This document shows, one piece after another, positions 1 to 12,582 of a stretch of 64,000 nt of DNA. Both the position numbers and the translations under genes were made by a program. Source of the stretch: Bidens hawaiensis. Lineage: Eukaryota > Streptophyta > Magnoliopsida > Asterales > Asteraceae. Positions within the stretch are counted from its first letter, which is position 1. The number at the start of each line of letters is the position of its first letter. Where the stretch lies: positions 1 through 64,000 of the forward strand of contig JAIQDT010003856.1 of the NCBI GenBank assembly GCA_021521415.1. Direction: 5' to 3'. The notes beneath the pieces were generated by a model. It had not been told where the DNA came from, did no database searches, and was given only the letters and a program-made list of their open reading frames with translations.

Positions 1-135
1 AAATAGACAGGGTTAGAAAAAGTACTACAGAGGCAAATTTTTTTTAAACTGAGGTAGCCATTTACACAAAATAAAGAATAGGTACTAAAGTTGCGTAGTT
101 GGCCAAACCAGAGGTACTAAAATGGCACTTAACTC
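1..135. other. AT-rich non-coding flank left of copia A
   Basis: On the minus strand the copia A downstream ORF loses similarity to its partner copy at about position 135. The remaining sequence contains a phrase of the type ttagtacctctggtttgg, common in dispersed plant repeats. No gene is seen. It is probably another repeat that truncates copia A. Confidence 0.4.
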
Positions 136-2801
136 AAAATAAAACCCATGATTAACTTCAAATAGCAGATGTTGATGAAACCATCCTGCTAGTTGATCAC
201 CACTTCCCGATTCTCGAACAGTCGAATAGCAAGCGTCTGCACATCCAACCTCGACAACGTGAGAGCATCGGCAATGTATTGATAATACTGAACACCGTGC
301 TCCCACTTAATTATGCATACCTTAAGTTCTAAGTCATACAACCACGATACAATGTTACCTTTGATGGTCTTCGATGCTTTGAAAGCTGTCTTTTGATGAG
401 CCGTTGCACGTGCTTTGACCTCCATCTCATGTTCTTTATCAACATACTTGTATGCTTCAATAATTTTAGACAGTGAGTTTTGTTGCGTATCTCGAACATG
501 CCTTCGAAAGCAGGATCCTTTGATCCCGATCCGCTTTCCGATACTTTCTCTTTCTTCTTCATTTTCTTCTTCAAATGCTCTTCAGCAGCTTGTACGTGTT
601 CTTTGGTGAAGGATAGAACACCCTGATCAACATTGGAACGTGTATATAGATTAGGATATTGCTCTGTTGTCACATCTTCAACCTCAATGTCTTTATAAAT
701 AAACGACGTATCCCCAGATGGAATACTCGTGTCAAATCAAACCTCATCATCATCCATCACCTCGACATCCTCCTCATTCAACACGTCCAATTCTTCGTCA
801 TTCAACCCTAACAACAACAGGATTTGATCTCGTGACAGCATAGTCCACAAATTCCGCTTCCTCGATCTCATCACCATTAGTTATACTCATGACAACACCT
901 CTCTTGTTGTCCATAAATAAGATAGTGTTGGCTTTAATCGACTCAATTGGATTCACGTTAGTAGTATCTTTGTATACTACCAATTTTCGATCATTGCCCT
1001 TGGTCTCAATAGCACCAGCAGATGATGTACCAACAGATTGTTTCTGCTCACTTCCACCAAAACCCGCATCTGGATCTTTATCATCATCTTTATTCTTCAA
1101 GTTTTTCAACATATCGTCCTCGCTCGCAAGCTGAAGAATAACTTCTTCTTGTGCCTTTATCTTCTTCCCTGAGTAGTAACAAACTCCCGGACTTCTCGAT
1201 TTTCTTTATGGCAGTAAGAGATGTGGCTTACCATTCTTCGCTGGTCCATCCTCATTTGATTTTGCAAGTTATGGCCAGTAGCCATTTGACTTTCCTGGAG
1301 GTGGATCAAGCTTAACAGCATATCCATTTGTTGCGGAACAGTCAAAGTATTAAACGAGGGAGGCACTGGCTGAACATGACCTTGAGGACGACTAAATCTC
1401 ATAAATGATAGAGGCGATGACTGCATTAGCATCGTAGTTGGAGTAAGATATCTAGCGATCGTCTTGATAGGAGAGGTCGGCATAGGAGACAACATTGATT
1501 GTGGAATCAAAGCGAATCTCGTATCAGTAGATGTCGTCGTCATCAGAGTAATAGTCGGGGTACTAACAGAAGTAGAAACCACCAGTAAAGATTGTGGAAC
1601 AGACAACCTTGGTTCGTAAGGACCAATCTCCACACTCTCTCCCCTGTTAGCTCTTCCCTTTGGTGGTTGCTCTTTCATGGGAGCTTTACCCTTTCTCTTA
1701 CGTTGAGCAGCCTTTGAACTAGCTAGCTCGACCACTTTACATCTACCAGTTCCCCCATTTTCCACTATTACCCCCATCGCCTCCGTCACCACTGTCATTC
1801 CCGTCATTGTTCCCACCTAGTCCATCTTCACATTCGGAATCAGAATCATTATGGATCCAATGATCATTAGATGGACATAGATAATTAGGATGGGCCAAAT
1901 GAAAAATTAAACGCTTAGCTCTTGGTCTGTCTTCAGCAGTTTGCCTTCGATACGTCTTCATGCGCTTCATCGTATCTTCTATCATGTATTCCAACACCAT
2001 GACATCACTCATCAAGGACTAATCACTAACAAGATCAGGGATCAGATCTAAATGATAAGCTAAAGAAAGCGAGGATACTTCAACAACTCTTTTTTTTATG
2101 TTTAGCCAAACAATTCTCCTTCAAGTGATAAAATATCAGCCCCAAGAAGATGAATTGTTTGTTCAGAATCAACGCAACGAATGCAGACTGTAACATGATC
2201 CGCACTCGTTATATCCTCCTTTATGTCCCCCAAGGCAGTGTATAATAACGTGTACTTGTATTGCTCAAACAAGTACGCCTTATTGTATTGGGAACGGTCA
2301 AGATTATTTTTTGTAAAATTATCTCTGAAATAAGCCTCGAATTAACGTCTTGTCAAGCTTACATGGGTGATCCATCGTATCAGCAAGGCGAAGCACTTGA
2401 CGTTTCGCATAAGAATCAATCTTTATTATCTTTTTTTACACAACTGCTTAGATATGCTTCTCAGCATCGACGTAACAAGAACTGTCCCAGAAAGGACGAA
2501 TCACGCTGAAATGTACAAGGACATCAGCGAAATGGAATAGTGAATGCGTGATCGACGTAAGAACACAATTACGTCCCAAATATGTCACGGCCCACAAAAT
2601 CATCTTGCAAAAATGCACAGATGTTATGTTTCTTGTCATACGACAATGCAGCGACGCAAGTGCAACTTCTTGTTATACTTGAGGTTGTGGCTCCTGTGGT
2701 GCTTGAACCTGTTGTGCTTGTAGTTCCTCTTGAACAACGAGATTCTCTTGAATAATTGGGTTCTCTTGTGCTGGAGCATCAGTCACAATTCCACCTGCCA
2801 T
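136..2801 (-). pseudogene. SIRE-like copia A: downstream (env-position) ORF, decayed and truncated
   Basis: Minus-strand relic of an extra ORF lying 3' of a copia pol. It starts at an ATG at 2799-2801 with a Gln/Pro/Val-rich N-terminus and runs down to about 136 in several frames. Blocks that match the second copy at 7826-10860 are a Gly/Asp-rich segment (1743-2015), a Thr/Ser/Pro-rich linker (1157-1816), a segment with the words DTTNV and IESIKANTILFMD (798-1112), and a C-terminal block containing VCIIKWE and QYYQY (189-425). An early TAA follows the N-terminal QEPQPQV, and there are at least four frame changes. I recall similar proteins annotated as hypothetical or RT-associated in Asteraceae genomes. 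The function is unknown. The C-terminal segment present in copy B is missing because the copy is cut off at about 135. Confidence 0.6.
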
Positions 2802-5239
2802 CTTTGTAACATAGACCCGAACATCAAATAACTAATACAAATTTCACCAAACACTTAGTGAAAATTGTATTTTGTTTGATATTCCAATTGTTATTCGTTA
2901 TCCCATTCGTTATGAGGAATGAATGAATTCGTTATAACGATTGAGGTGATTCGTTATCTATCAACAACGAATGGTTGAATAATGAATGACTTAGTAACGG
3001 ATAAGTCCATTCGTTTTATCAACAAAACGAACGAGGATGTCATTCGTGAGGACATAAATTGACGCGAATGAACTATCATTCTTTATTCATAACTAATTAG
3101 ATTGATAATTATCAAAGTTTAACTCTTAGTAGTCAAAGTCAAATTTAATTAACTGTAACCAGTCAAACATGCAATATTAAAGTTGCAATTGAACTGAAAA
3201 CTTAATGAACCGATATAAAATCTATACTGCTAGATGCGTAATGCCATCTCTAATCAACTCTATTTAACAACTATCTCGAATAATCTTGTTAGGCCATGTT
3301 TATTTGATTAATCATTAAGGCAGTTATTTCAATCTCATAATTAACCCATCTAATGTTCGTTAATTTTGACGAAAATGATTGCGTTGGTATCGTCTATGCC
3401 TTGTGAACACAGAATGGTCAACAAAACTTGAATTAATGGAGTTTGAGGCTTTTGAAAAAATTTGGCAAGGTTTTTATTATGAAATGTAATAAACGAGGTA
3501 GACGGATGGTTCATTCGTCTACCACTGTGGTTTATATAGCGTCAGATTTTCATATATCCATAGGCGATCTAATGAGCTCATTCGATGGCCATCCATCCTT
3601 TAAATCATTCGTTAACAACAGTTAACGAATCAACTATAAGTTAAAGAGAGAACGAATAGCACACTATTCGTCCTTCATTCGTTATCACAATCAATAGCGA
3701 ATGAGGTCATTCGTTATCAGGCTAGAGGAAGCGAATGTGATGTAACGAATGGTGACATTTGTTATCATTTCTCATTGCGAATGACTTACAGTCGTTATCA
3801 TTTTATGTTAACGAATGGGGTATTAAATAAAAAAAAATTCATTCTAAATTACCTAAGGATTAAATAAGTATCAAAACCCGTGTTTTGATATCCAATTCCT
3901 TATAAACGTTTACCACTCGGGGTAAAAGTTAATACCTTAATGTGTTTTACATGAAAAACACATAAGTGAAAAGGAATTAACCCAAATCAATGAACTTAAA
4001 AACGTGGGAAAATCTTTTCGTATTTTCTTTTTCAAATTTTACCCTTTAGCTCAGAAATCGAAAATAAAGCAAAAAAAAAAACAAAAACAAAAACAAAATA
4101 CTTTTGGATTTTGAATATTTTTGAACTAAAAACAAAAAATAAAACTAAGACAAATATGAAATATATTCTACGAAGGTAGTACATATTTTTGTAAATTAAG
4201 CAGAGAATCATATTGACCAAATCCCCCTTCCACCTCAGTTTTGTATATCAACATTATTATAACTGGTGTTAAGTTAGTCATTGGTATTGTTGTTCACTTA
4301 AACTTCAACAAAAAATGTTTATGAAATTTCAGTGATATGATTATATTTGTTCAATTAAGCACGAATCATAAGTGACCCCTGTCTTTAGAAACAATGGAAA
4401 TGTCTCAAAGGATGAAGCTTATCATGTATGTCTTTTTTCCTTACTTAAAATGATTAGCCGTGACTCATGCAAAAATAACAAATAGAAAATAAAACAGAAG
4501 GTTAAAATTTTCCCTTAAGATCGGTATTACTACACACAGATTAGGTTCCATTTTAAGAAAATATAAAGATAAAATAAGTTGAAATTGTACAGGCCTTAAC
4601 CTCCAGTTCGATACATTGCTTTATAGTATACGCGGAGAAGGTCCAAGGCTTGTACGAAACACCAAGAAAATAAAGCAGAATAGTTAGGCCTTAACCCTCA
4701 GATTGGTATTCCTACACGCATAGAGGATCCAAGGCTTAAGAACAAATAAAGAAAAAAATTAAGTTGATTTTCATTGCAAAACGAAAAGAAAAATAAGCTG
4801 AATTTCTTAGAAAAATAAACGCATGCACACATAACAATCTTTTAAAACTTTTGAGACTTAAAACAAATATTAACCATGCTAAAAGATGTTAATCACTAGA
4901 TTCGGCAAGTGTTTATATTTATATCACTTACTTTTCCTTACTTTCTTGTTTTAATGGCTACCAATGCACTAATACAATTTAGCAAACAACCTTTTAAGCT
5001 TATTTCTTTCTGGATTTGGGACTAGATGACCAATGTACTATCATATTCTCTTTTTGAATCAAAAGTCATTTCTGAGGAGCACAATTTTTCAATGTTTTTG
5101 ATTTTTGTAATATTTGAATGTTTTTTGTTTTTGTTTGTACAAATGAAAAGCATAATATTTTTGTATTTTTCTATTTTCTCCCCCGAAAAAAAATATTAAA
5201 GATAAAAAACAAAATAAAAACTATACTAACCAAAAGTGA
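2802..5239 (-). other. copia A spacer between pol and downstream ORF
   Basis: AT-rich non-coding region of about 2.4 kb. The segment 2880-3800 is crowded with acgaatg/cattcgt words. The segment 3840-5100 aligns with 45400-46800 in copia B, for example the words gatttgggacta and caatgtactatcatattctc. No convincing gene is visible. A hydrophobic reading frame at 4032-4220 (minus) has a counterpart in copy B and is discussed as a finding. Segments 4530-4740 hold two diverged versions of a phrase around ccttaacc..cag..ttcg/ggtat..tac. Confidence 0.55.
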
Positions 5240-7225
5240 TTATCCGAGCATAAGGATATCAGCAAGAGATTTAAATCCGTTTAAACCAAGCAATAAGTTG
5301 AACCATGTTTTATCAAATGCTTCGGTAAACAGGTCAGCTTTCTGAAAATCCGTGTGCACCTTCTCTATATCGATTAAAATGATATCTAATATTAATATGC
5401 TTTGTTTTTTAGTGGTGCACGGGGTTCTTCGTGATACAAATAGCAGCTGAGTTATCAATAAAAATTGGAGTAGTAAGAAACATCAAACCGTAATCCCACA
5501 AGTGTTGTTGGATCCATAGAACCTATGAAGAGCAATTCGAGGCTTCCACGTATTCGGCATCTGCGGTTGAAGTGGAGACCGTTGTCTGCTTCTGACACTG
5601 CAAGAAAACAAGCTGGCTTCCTATAAATTGACAACCCGATGTAGTTGACTTGAAGTTGATCTTGCAACCTCCATAGTCCGAATCGGAAAACACAGTGAGA
5701 TCAAAACTATCATCCATGGGATACCATAACCCGATGTCAGGATTACCCCTCAGATTGTGAAATATATGTTTAACCACTGTCGGATGACTCACTCGGGGAC
5801 TCGATTGATACCTGGCACATAAACAAACAACAAACATAATATTAGGACAAGAAGAAGTAAGATACATTAAAGAATCTCTCATAGCTCGGTATAGGGTCGG
5901 ATCAACGGTATCTTCCAATTAGTCCGGTGACAAATTGTGACCCACAGAAAGTGGAGTAGAAGGGATTTTTTCCAGCAGTTATCTTGAATCGGCTCAAGAC
6001 GCTGTTCACATACTTCGTCTGTTGAATGAAAATTCCAGCATCAGGCTGATGAACCTGTAACCCTAGAAAGAAATTCATCTCCCCCATCGAGCTCATCTCG
6101 AATTTTTTCTACCTTGACTTCTCAGAATCCTTACACAGCTTGTCCTTTGTTGAGCCAAATATGATGTCATCGACATGAATCTGGGCAAGGAGCAAATTTT
6201 CTCTGACAGTCTTGTAGAATAGGGTACAATCCACAGTCCCTCGTTTGAAGCCAATATACGTAAGATGGGCAACAAGTATGTCATACCAAGTTCTTGGGGC
6301 TTGGTGTAGACCATAAAGAGCCTGGTTTAAATGGTAAACACGGTCTGATAATTCGGATTTTCAAAACCAAGAGGCTGTTTCAAGAACACCTCTTCATGAA
6401 GTTCCCCGTTAAGAAACACACTCTTAATGTTCATTTGATATACCTTAATGTTTTTGAAAGCTACATTGGCCAAAATTATGCGTATAGCTTCCAGTCTTGC
6501 AACAGGAGCATACACTTCAGTGTAATCTACGCCTTCTCGCTGATGAAATCCTTGCATGACCAAATGCTTATTCCTTACGATGACCCCACAATCATCCTTC
6601 TTACATTTGAAGACCCATTTGGTCAGAATAGACTTCTTAACCCAATCTAGTTTATCGATGATATCCCATACACCCAGTCGAGTAAACTGTTGCAATTTTT
6701 CTTGAATTGCTTCAACCCATGAACAATCTTCATGCACCATACGAACACTTGTCGGTTCCATTTGAGAAAGAAAGCAAGTGTATTTGACAATACTCATGAT
6801 TCTTGATGAATGCATGTCAGCTATGCACACAGTACATTAGAATCATTTGCATTAGCAATCTGACGACATGTCTAAACACCAGCATCGAGATCACCAATGA
6901 TGTTGTCCTAAGGATGATACGTGTGAATCCAAAGTGTCTGATTCTCAGGCACAACAACGTGATCACTTAAGTTAGTCAGATTCTCTTTAGCATCATGGAT
7001 GATTCCCCAACCTTAAGACTATCTGTGAATGGAGCAGAAGAAGAATCAACAAAATAACCATCATATGATGATATAGAAATGACATAAGAAGTATCAAGAA
7101 GATCATCTTAAGCTGCATCACTATAATTAGAAGCCCCCCAGTGTGGAAAATAACTAATCTTCCAAGAAAACACGCACCAAGCCTTCATCCGGTAGATCAA
7201 CTATGGAAGTAAATGAATTAAATAA
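5240..7225 (-). pseudogene. pol: SIRE-like Ty1/copia A: reverse transcriptase and RNase H relic
   Basis: Minus-strand copia pol fragment, read from high to low coordinates. The order is the linker after integrase (about 7225-6850, matching 48600-48920 in copy B), RT N-terminal half (6830-6327, with WVFKCKKD and [12 protein letters not shown]), [13 protein letters not shown] (about 6305-6267), the catalytic loop (about 6160-6180), MSSMGEMNFFLGLQV (6096-6050) and RNase H (5918-5240, with SDSDYGG and TADAEYVEA). These motifs, especially HQAP and SSMGEMNFFLGLQ, are those of the SIRE/Sirevirus group. The catalytic loop reads HVDD instead of YVDD. Frame changes near 6314, 6096 and 5918 split it. 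Gag, protease and integrase are absent because the copy ends abruptly at about 7225. Confidence 0.85.
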
Positions 7226-7783
7226 ACTCCCTAAATGCCTAAACGAGCTTCAATACGTTTAATCGATTCATAACGATTGATATATGGATCTAGTTATATG
7301 ATATGTGTAGGTGAATAGCTAATAGATTAATGAACGAAGTTTTTAAGGAATGATTATGGCAGAGTAACGGCTTGAGAGATAATGCATAGAAACACTTGTT
7401 AAATTAACAGAGTGAATCATTCTATATATAGAAGACGAATGCCATTCATTACAAATTCCATAACGAATGGCCTTCATTCGTCTTCATTACATAAATAGTA
7501 TAATAGGTATAGCGAATAACTCATTCACTATACCCCATTCGTCAACATTCCATGACGAATGGGTACCGAAATATAATGATCAGTGTCCATTTGTTAAACA
7601 TCCTTAATGAATGGACATTGATAAATACGAATAGCATCATTTGTTAAACATGCTTAACGAATGAGCATATAATCTAATGAATGGGACTGGGTAAATTACC
7701 AAAATGACCTTACATTAAAATATAATATATTACATAAGATTACAAAGACTCGAGACGATCAAAACCATGCACTAACAAACTCC
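7226..7783 (-). repeat. LTR-like segment beside copia A, probably the 3' LTR of copia B
   Basis: On the minus strand a purine tract (agacaagggggag, + strand 7784-7797) is followed by TGTTAGTGCATGG, the layout of a polypurine tract and 3' LTR start. The segment then runs through an acgaatg-rich tract (7440-7690) and a TATA-like element (about 7417-7426) and stops where copia A coding similarity begins (about 7225). Its position 3' of the B downstream ORF suggests that it is the B 3' LTR, but I could not find a convincing matching 5' LTR past 57600. The exact 5' boundary and TSD are not resolved. Confidence 0.45.
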
Positions 7784-7825
7784 CCCTTGTCTCATGCTCT
7801 TTGTCTTTAAATTACTTGAACCTCT

Positions 7826-10800
7826 TTATCTTCCAGGCAGCACAGCAATGAACTCCAAACTCGTGACAAACACGAACAACGCGTTGAAATTGCATAGCGC
7901 AGTCATAATCTTCAATTTGTGCAAAAAGAATCTTGTTCTGGAATAGTACATCGTTGTCGGTCTCGGAAAAATTAACGAGCTACATAGGATCAATGACACG
8001 CACAAAATCCGTCTTCAATCATGTTCCCAAAACTATCACCGCTTCGCCTGTTCGATTATCGTAGTACCACCTATTGAATGTCCTATAAAGACTATGTGGA
8101 AAAGTCTTCACATGCACTCGTTTCATCATCTTTGGTGGCTTGAACTTCAATACGAGCTTCCTCCAACCAGTTTGCGGATCAACCTCGTCAATGTATCTCC
8201 AGGTTGGTACCTGCGGTTTTAAACAATTAAGCCCGTGGTTGAACTCAAAGAGCAGATGTTGGTAAAACCATCATGCTAGTTGATTTTCACCACGTTTGAT
8301 AAACGGCCGATTGGCTAGAGTCCGCACTTCCCACATCAGCAATGAGAGAACGTCAGTATTATATTGAAAGTACTGAATGTCGTTCTCCCATTTAATTATA
8401 CAAACCCATAAATCCGAATCTTGCATCCATGACATGATATCACCTTTGACAGCTGTCACGGCTTTGAATGTCGTCTTCTGGTTTGCCTTGGCACGTGTAC
8501 TGACCTCCATCTGGTGCTCTTTATCAATGTACCGATAGGCTTCAATAATCTTAGATGTTTGGGATTTGTTGTGGGTCCCAAACCATCCTTCAGCGTCAGG
8601 ATCCATTGGCCTTGATCCCTTGTCCGATACTTTAGCCTTTTTATTCATAGTCTTCTCTAGATGGTCCTCGGCAACTTTAACGTGTTCCTCAGTACATAAT
8701 GGAACACCCTGATCAACGTTTGAATGCATGTAAAGATCAGGATATTCCTCTGCCATCACATTTTCAATATCAATATCCTCATACATAAATGACATATACC
8801 CATGTGAAATACTCGTATCAGCTTCAACCCCCTCATAATTAATTACCTCCACGTCCTCCTCTGCTTCCAAAGCATCCAACTCTTCATCATTCAACATCAA
8901 TAATAAAAAAATTTGATCATGAGACAGGGCAAAGTCCATAAACTCACTCTCCTTGATCTCATCAGCATTAGCAGAGCTCATCACAACACCCTTCTCATAA
9001 TCCATAAATAATATAGTATTGGCTTTGATCGACTCGATATGAGTGACATTGGTAGTATCTTGATAAACTACAATTTGTCGATCATCACCAGCACCAACAC
9101 CACTAGTACCTGCAGCAAGCAAACCTTGAGCTTGTTTCGGCTCACTACCACTAGCACCAGCCGCATTAGGCTTCGCCTTGATCATTATTCTTAAGTTTCT
9201 TTAACGCAACATATTATCATGTTAACTGAAGAATGAGTTCCTCTTGATCATTTATCTTCTCCTTATGAGTTGTAACAATCTCACAGAGGTCCTTTGTCTC
9301 CTTTTGGCAGTAGGAGATGTAGCTCATCAACCATCGTTGATTCATCAACATCTGATCTTGTTGTTGATGATTGGTTGCTATTTGATTCTCATAAAGATGA
9401 ATCAAACTGAGTAACATATCCATCTGTTAAGCATGCGGCAAGGTGTGAAAAGTAGGCGGTACAAGCTGCACTGGGCCATGCGGACAGGTAACTCTCATAA
9501 ATGATAAGGCCAGAGGTTGTATCAGCATTGTTGTTGTAGCTGGAGAAGTCACCATCGATGTAACATGAGATGTGGGCATCAGAGATAGCAACGATTGTGG
9601 AATCGAAGCAAATCTCGAGTTAGTTGATGCCGTCGTCATGAGAGTAATGACCGGGGTGCTAATAGTAGGTGACACCACCGGCATTCGTTGAATAGACGAC
9701 CTCGGCATCTGTGGAATTATCTCCACATCATCTCCTCGAGTCACATGGCATTTCGGCGGTTGCTCTTTCATCATTGCCTTTTCCTTGTGTTTACGTTGAG
9801 CAGTAGCCAAACTAGCTGCCTCAACCTCAATCCTTCTACGATCTCCCCTATTACCATTGTCTCCACCATCACTACCACCAACGTTCCCACCTAGTCTCTC
9901 TTCTAGTTCAGAATCCAAATCATCTTCGATCCAACGGTCATTAGAAGTACGTTCATAGTCTGGATGCGCCAGATAACCAATCAAAGGTTTGGTCCTCGGA
10001 CGTTCCTCAGCCTACTGATTACGATATGTCTTCATGCGCTTCATCATGTTGGTTTTCATGTGTTCCAGTTTCAACACATTATCCTTTAACATATGATCAA
10101 TCTCGAGATCAGGAATCTGGTGCTAAATAATTAGATCAATAAATCATGGATATATAAGAAAATTGCTTCTACAATTCTTGACCAAACAATTCTCCTAGAG
10201 ATGATAGAAAATAAGCTCAGAGAAATTGAATGGTTTGTTCAATATTAGAGCGACGAATTTGGATGGAAGCATAATCTGAAACTCGTCAAAACCACCTTTA
10301 CATCCCACAAGGCAGTGAATCATGACATGTATCAGATACTTGTTTGGTGCACACAAGTATACCTTTTTATACTGGGAACGGTCCAGATTTCCCGTATAAA
10401 ATAATCTCTGAAATAACCCGCGACTTGTCAAACTCACAAGGTATATCCATATTATCAACAAATCTGAGAGCCCAACGTATCACACCAGAAGTAATAATGA
10501 TAGTCTGCTTCTGCTTCTCAGCAACAATGTGGTTCTCCGCCTCCACATATCGAGCAGTATCCAAAATGGTCGTATCATGCTAAAATGTACGGGGACATTA
10601 CCGGATATTGCATAACTAATACGTGAACGACGTAAAAATGCTATGACATATCCAAATAGATCTTGATCAGCAAATTTGTCTTGTAAGAACGCAAATATGT
10701 TGTGCTTCTTGTCATAAGCTAGATCTAGAATAGATGGTGCCTTTTTTTGTTGCGGTTCTTGAGGTTGTACTTGAGGTACGACAACTTGTAGTTCAGCAAC

Positions 10801-10860
10801 TTGAACAACCGGATCCTCTTGAACAGCGGGAAGATTTTCATCTGCCATTGATGTACTCAT
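7826..10860 (-). pseudogene. SIRE-like copia B: downstream (env-position) ORF, better preserved copy
   Basis: Minus strand, about 3 kb, starting at ATG 10858-10860 (or the in-frame ATG at 10846-10848). Blocks in order: Pro/Gln/Val-rich start followed by a conserved segment with RRSRISYAIS and a PFW motif (10860-10480); a segment with LDRSQYKK, KYLIHV and GGFDEF (10461-10195); a Gly/Asp-rich stretch and Ser/Thr/Pro linker (9984-9427); a helical segment (9423-9217); an acidic/charged 304-residue open stretch (9185-8271); and a C-terminal block with LVLKFKPPKMMKRVHVKTFP (about 8230-7826). Frameshifts and stops separate the blocks. Similar C-terminal blocks occur, as I recall, in large Asteraceae retroelement proteins. 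No transmembrane or enzymatic motif was recognised, so the name env-position refers to location only. Confidence 0.65.
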
Positions 10861-11049
10861 AAAACCCGAATATAAGTAAACCCGAACTTAATTTTAATTT
10901 GAATCAGTTTTTTCAATCTATACTTAATGAAAATTGAATTATGTTTAATAATTATAAGTGTCATACGCTATCTCGTTTGCTATGACGAATGGCTTCATTC
11001 TTTATTATGAATAGCTTGATTCGTTTTCATCACACTACCGAATGAGTGT
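10861..11049 (-). other. Left part of the copia B spacer
   Basis: 189 bp of AT-rich DNA 5' of the B downstream ORF, with acgaatg words at 10980-11045. It resembles 2810-3060 of copia A. The spacer should continue toward pol, but its continuation is found only at 45083. The intervening 34 kb is the CACTA-rooted insertion. Confidence 0.5.
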
Positions 11050-11059
11050 GACTACGTGA

Positions 11060-11765
11060 AAAACGAATTTTAGCCACACATGTGGTCTGGGCGATTTGCC
11101 ACACTTCGGCTTAAATGTGTGGCTAAAGGGTCTTTGACGGCATTTGAAAACCTTCCAGACTAGTTTTGGCCACACATGTTTTTCTTCATGTGACCATTCT
11201 ATACCGACTCATGTACTTTTCTCCACACTTTGAAAAAAACTGTGACATAAGCTAGCCACATTATAAAAATGTGTGGCGAAATGTGACCTACAGTCAAAGT
11301 TTGTTTGATCTTTGATACATGGGATTAAAAACACATGTATTAGCCACACTCTAAGGAAAAACTGTGACATTTAACTAGCCACATGTTTTAATAGTGTGGC
11401 CAAATGTGAAGAAAGGCTATTGTATTGATAAGAGATGTGTCTAAAAGGTAAAAGATATAGCCACTTATATTACTTTGTGTGACCTAATGTCACATTTGTT
11501 AGACACATTTTTAATAATGTGGCGAAATATGGCGAATAACCATTGTATTTATTAGTAATGTAGCTAAAACCTTAAAACATATGGCCACTTATATGAGGTT
11601 GTGTGACCAAAGAGTAGTTTAGTTTTATTTTTCCTAAGTTTTTTATTGGCATGGATACACTTATTATGTGTGGCTGTAAATGATAAATGGTTATAGTTAA
11701 ACATTTTTAAGTGTGTCCAAACGTAATTAATGGCCACACTTTGATTTGATGAGTGGCTAGGTCAT
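11060..11765. repeat. CACTA left subterminal repeat array
   Basis: Many short direct and inverted repeats built on gccacac / gtgtggc (for example at 11075, 11097, 11165, 11259, 11370, 11510, 11735) spaced 30-80 bp apart. In CACTA elements such subterminal repeats are the binding sites of the TNPA-type protein. That role here is inferred from layout only. Confidence 0.75.
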
Positions 11766-11929
11766 CATTGTTTTTCTATTTTCTTGTGCCGCCAATTTCA
11801 AATTGTTAGGGATATGTACCGCCGGTATCCGATGGTGTTTAAATACCACTCACGGTTTCTGATTTCCCCCATCTCCTCCGAAAATCCAGCAAATCATAAT
11901 CCACAATCCGATTTCCGAAAATAGGTTCA

Positions 11930-12372
11930 ACATGGATTGTACGAGAACCACATACACATGCACCCATCTACTACGACCCCACCTTATTCACCATTGTTTT
12001 CCACTTTGATTCTGGCGCAGTCTAGAAGAATCAAAGGTGAGGTATGTGGACTATGTCCACCCTCAAACATTCACGTACCAACAACTTAACCGAATGGTTA
12101 GGTTTCTTGGGTACACCACTGCTGACTATTTCAGCATTGTGATGGAAGCCCTGGGTATCGAGGTTGCATGGATTGGGTTGAACTCCATAGAGGACTTCAA
12201 GGCTGTGTCCCTTTATCGGGCATTCCATACTGAGGTGAACCTTCACCTACGAAGGCGTAAGGACCCCACCTACACCTCGGACGACATGTGGGAGAGGATC
12301 ATGCCCTCTCGGACTCCAGAAGAGAATCCAATGGATGTAGATTCAGATATGAAATCTGATGGTAGGACTTAG
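11930..12372 (+). pseudogene. PB1-like domain fragment, plus strand
   Basis: Plus-strand reading frame. A segment with PTLFTIVFHF (about 11975-12010) is followed, after a stop and a 1-nt frame change near 12015-12042, by RYVDYVHPQTFTYQQLNRMV and RFLGYTTADYF (12037-12130) and a basic/acidic tail ending at 12372. This matches, from memory, the PB1-like N-terminal domain found in plant transposon proteins. A TATA-like tttaaata at about 11838-11845 precedes it. It lies opposite in strand to the neighbouring TNP2 relic. It may be the first exon of a CACTA accessory gene or a captured MULE-type fragment. Confidence 0.5.
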
Positions 12373-12582
12373 CTAGTAATTAGTTTTTTTATATTAATGT
12401 AATGTTAATTAATTATTAACTATAAATATAATTAATATATTTTGGTTATTCTATTAATTGTGTTGATGATGCTGCATGTATTTTATATTTGTTGCTTATT
12501 TGGTTTCAGCATTACACTTGATGTTTGAATGTATGTATTTAGTTAATGTCTGTACGTTTGAACTTAACCAAATGAAATAGAC

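Noticed and set aside
11034..11039. Literal CACTAC as the CACTA left terminus
   Set aside because: It is still within acgaatg-type copia spacer. The canonical terminal context (ctac..gaaaaacg followed by gccacac repeats) begins at 11050.
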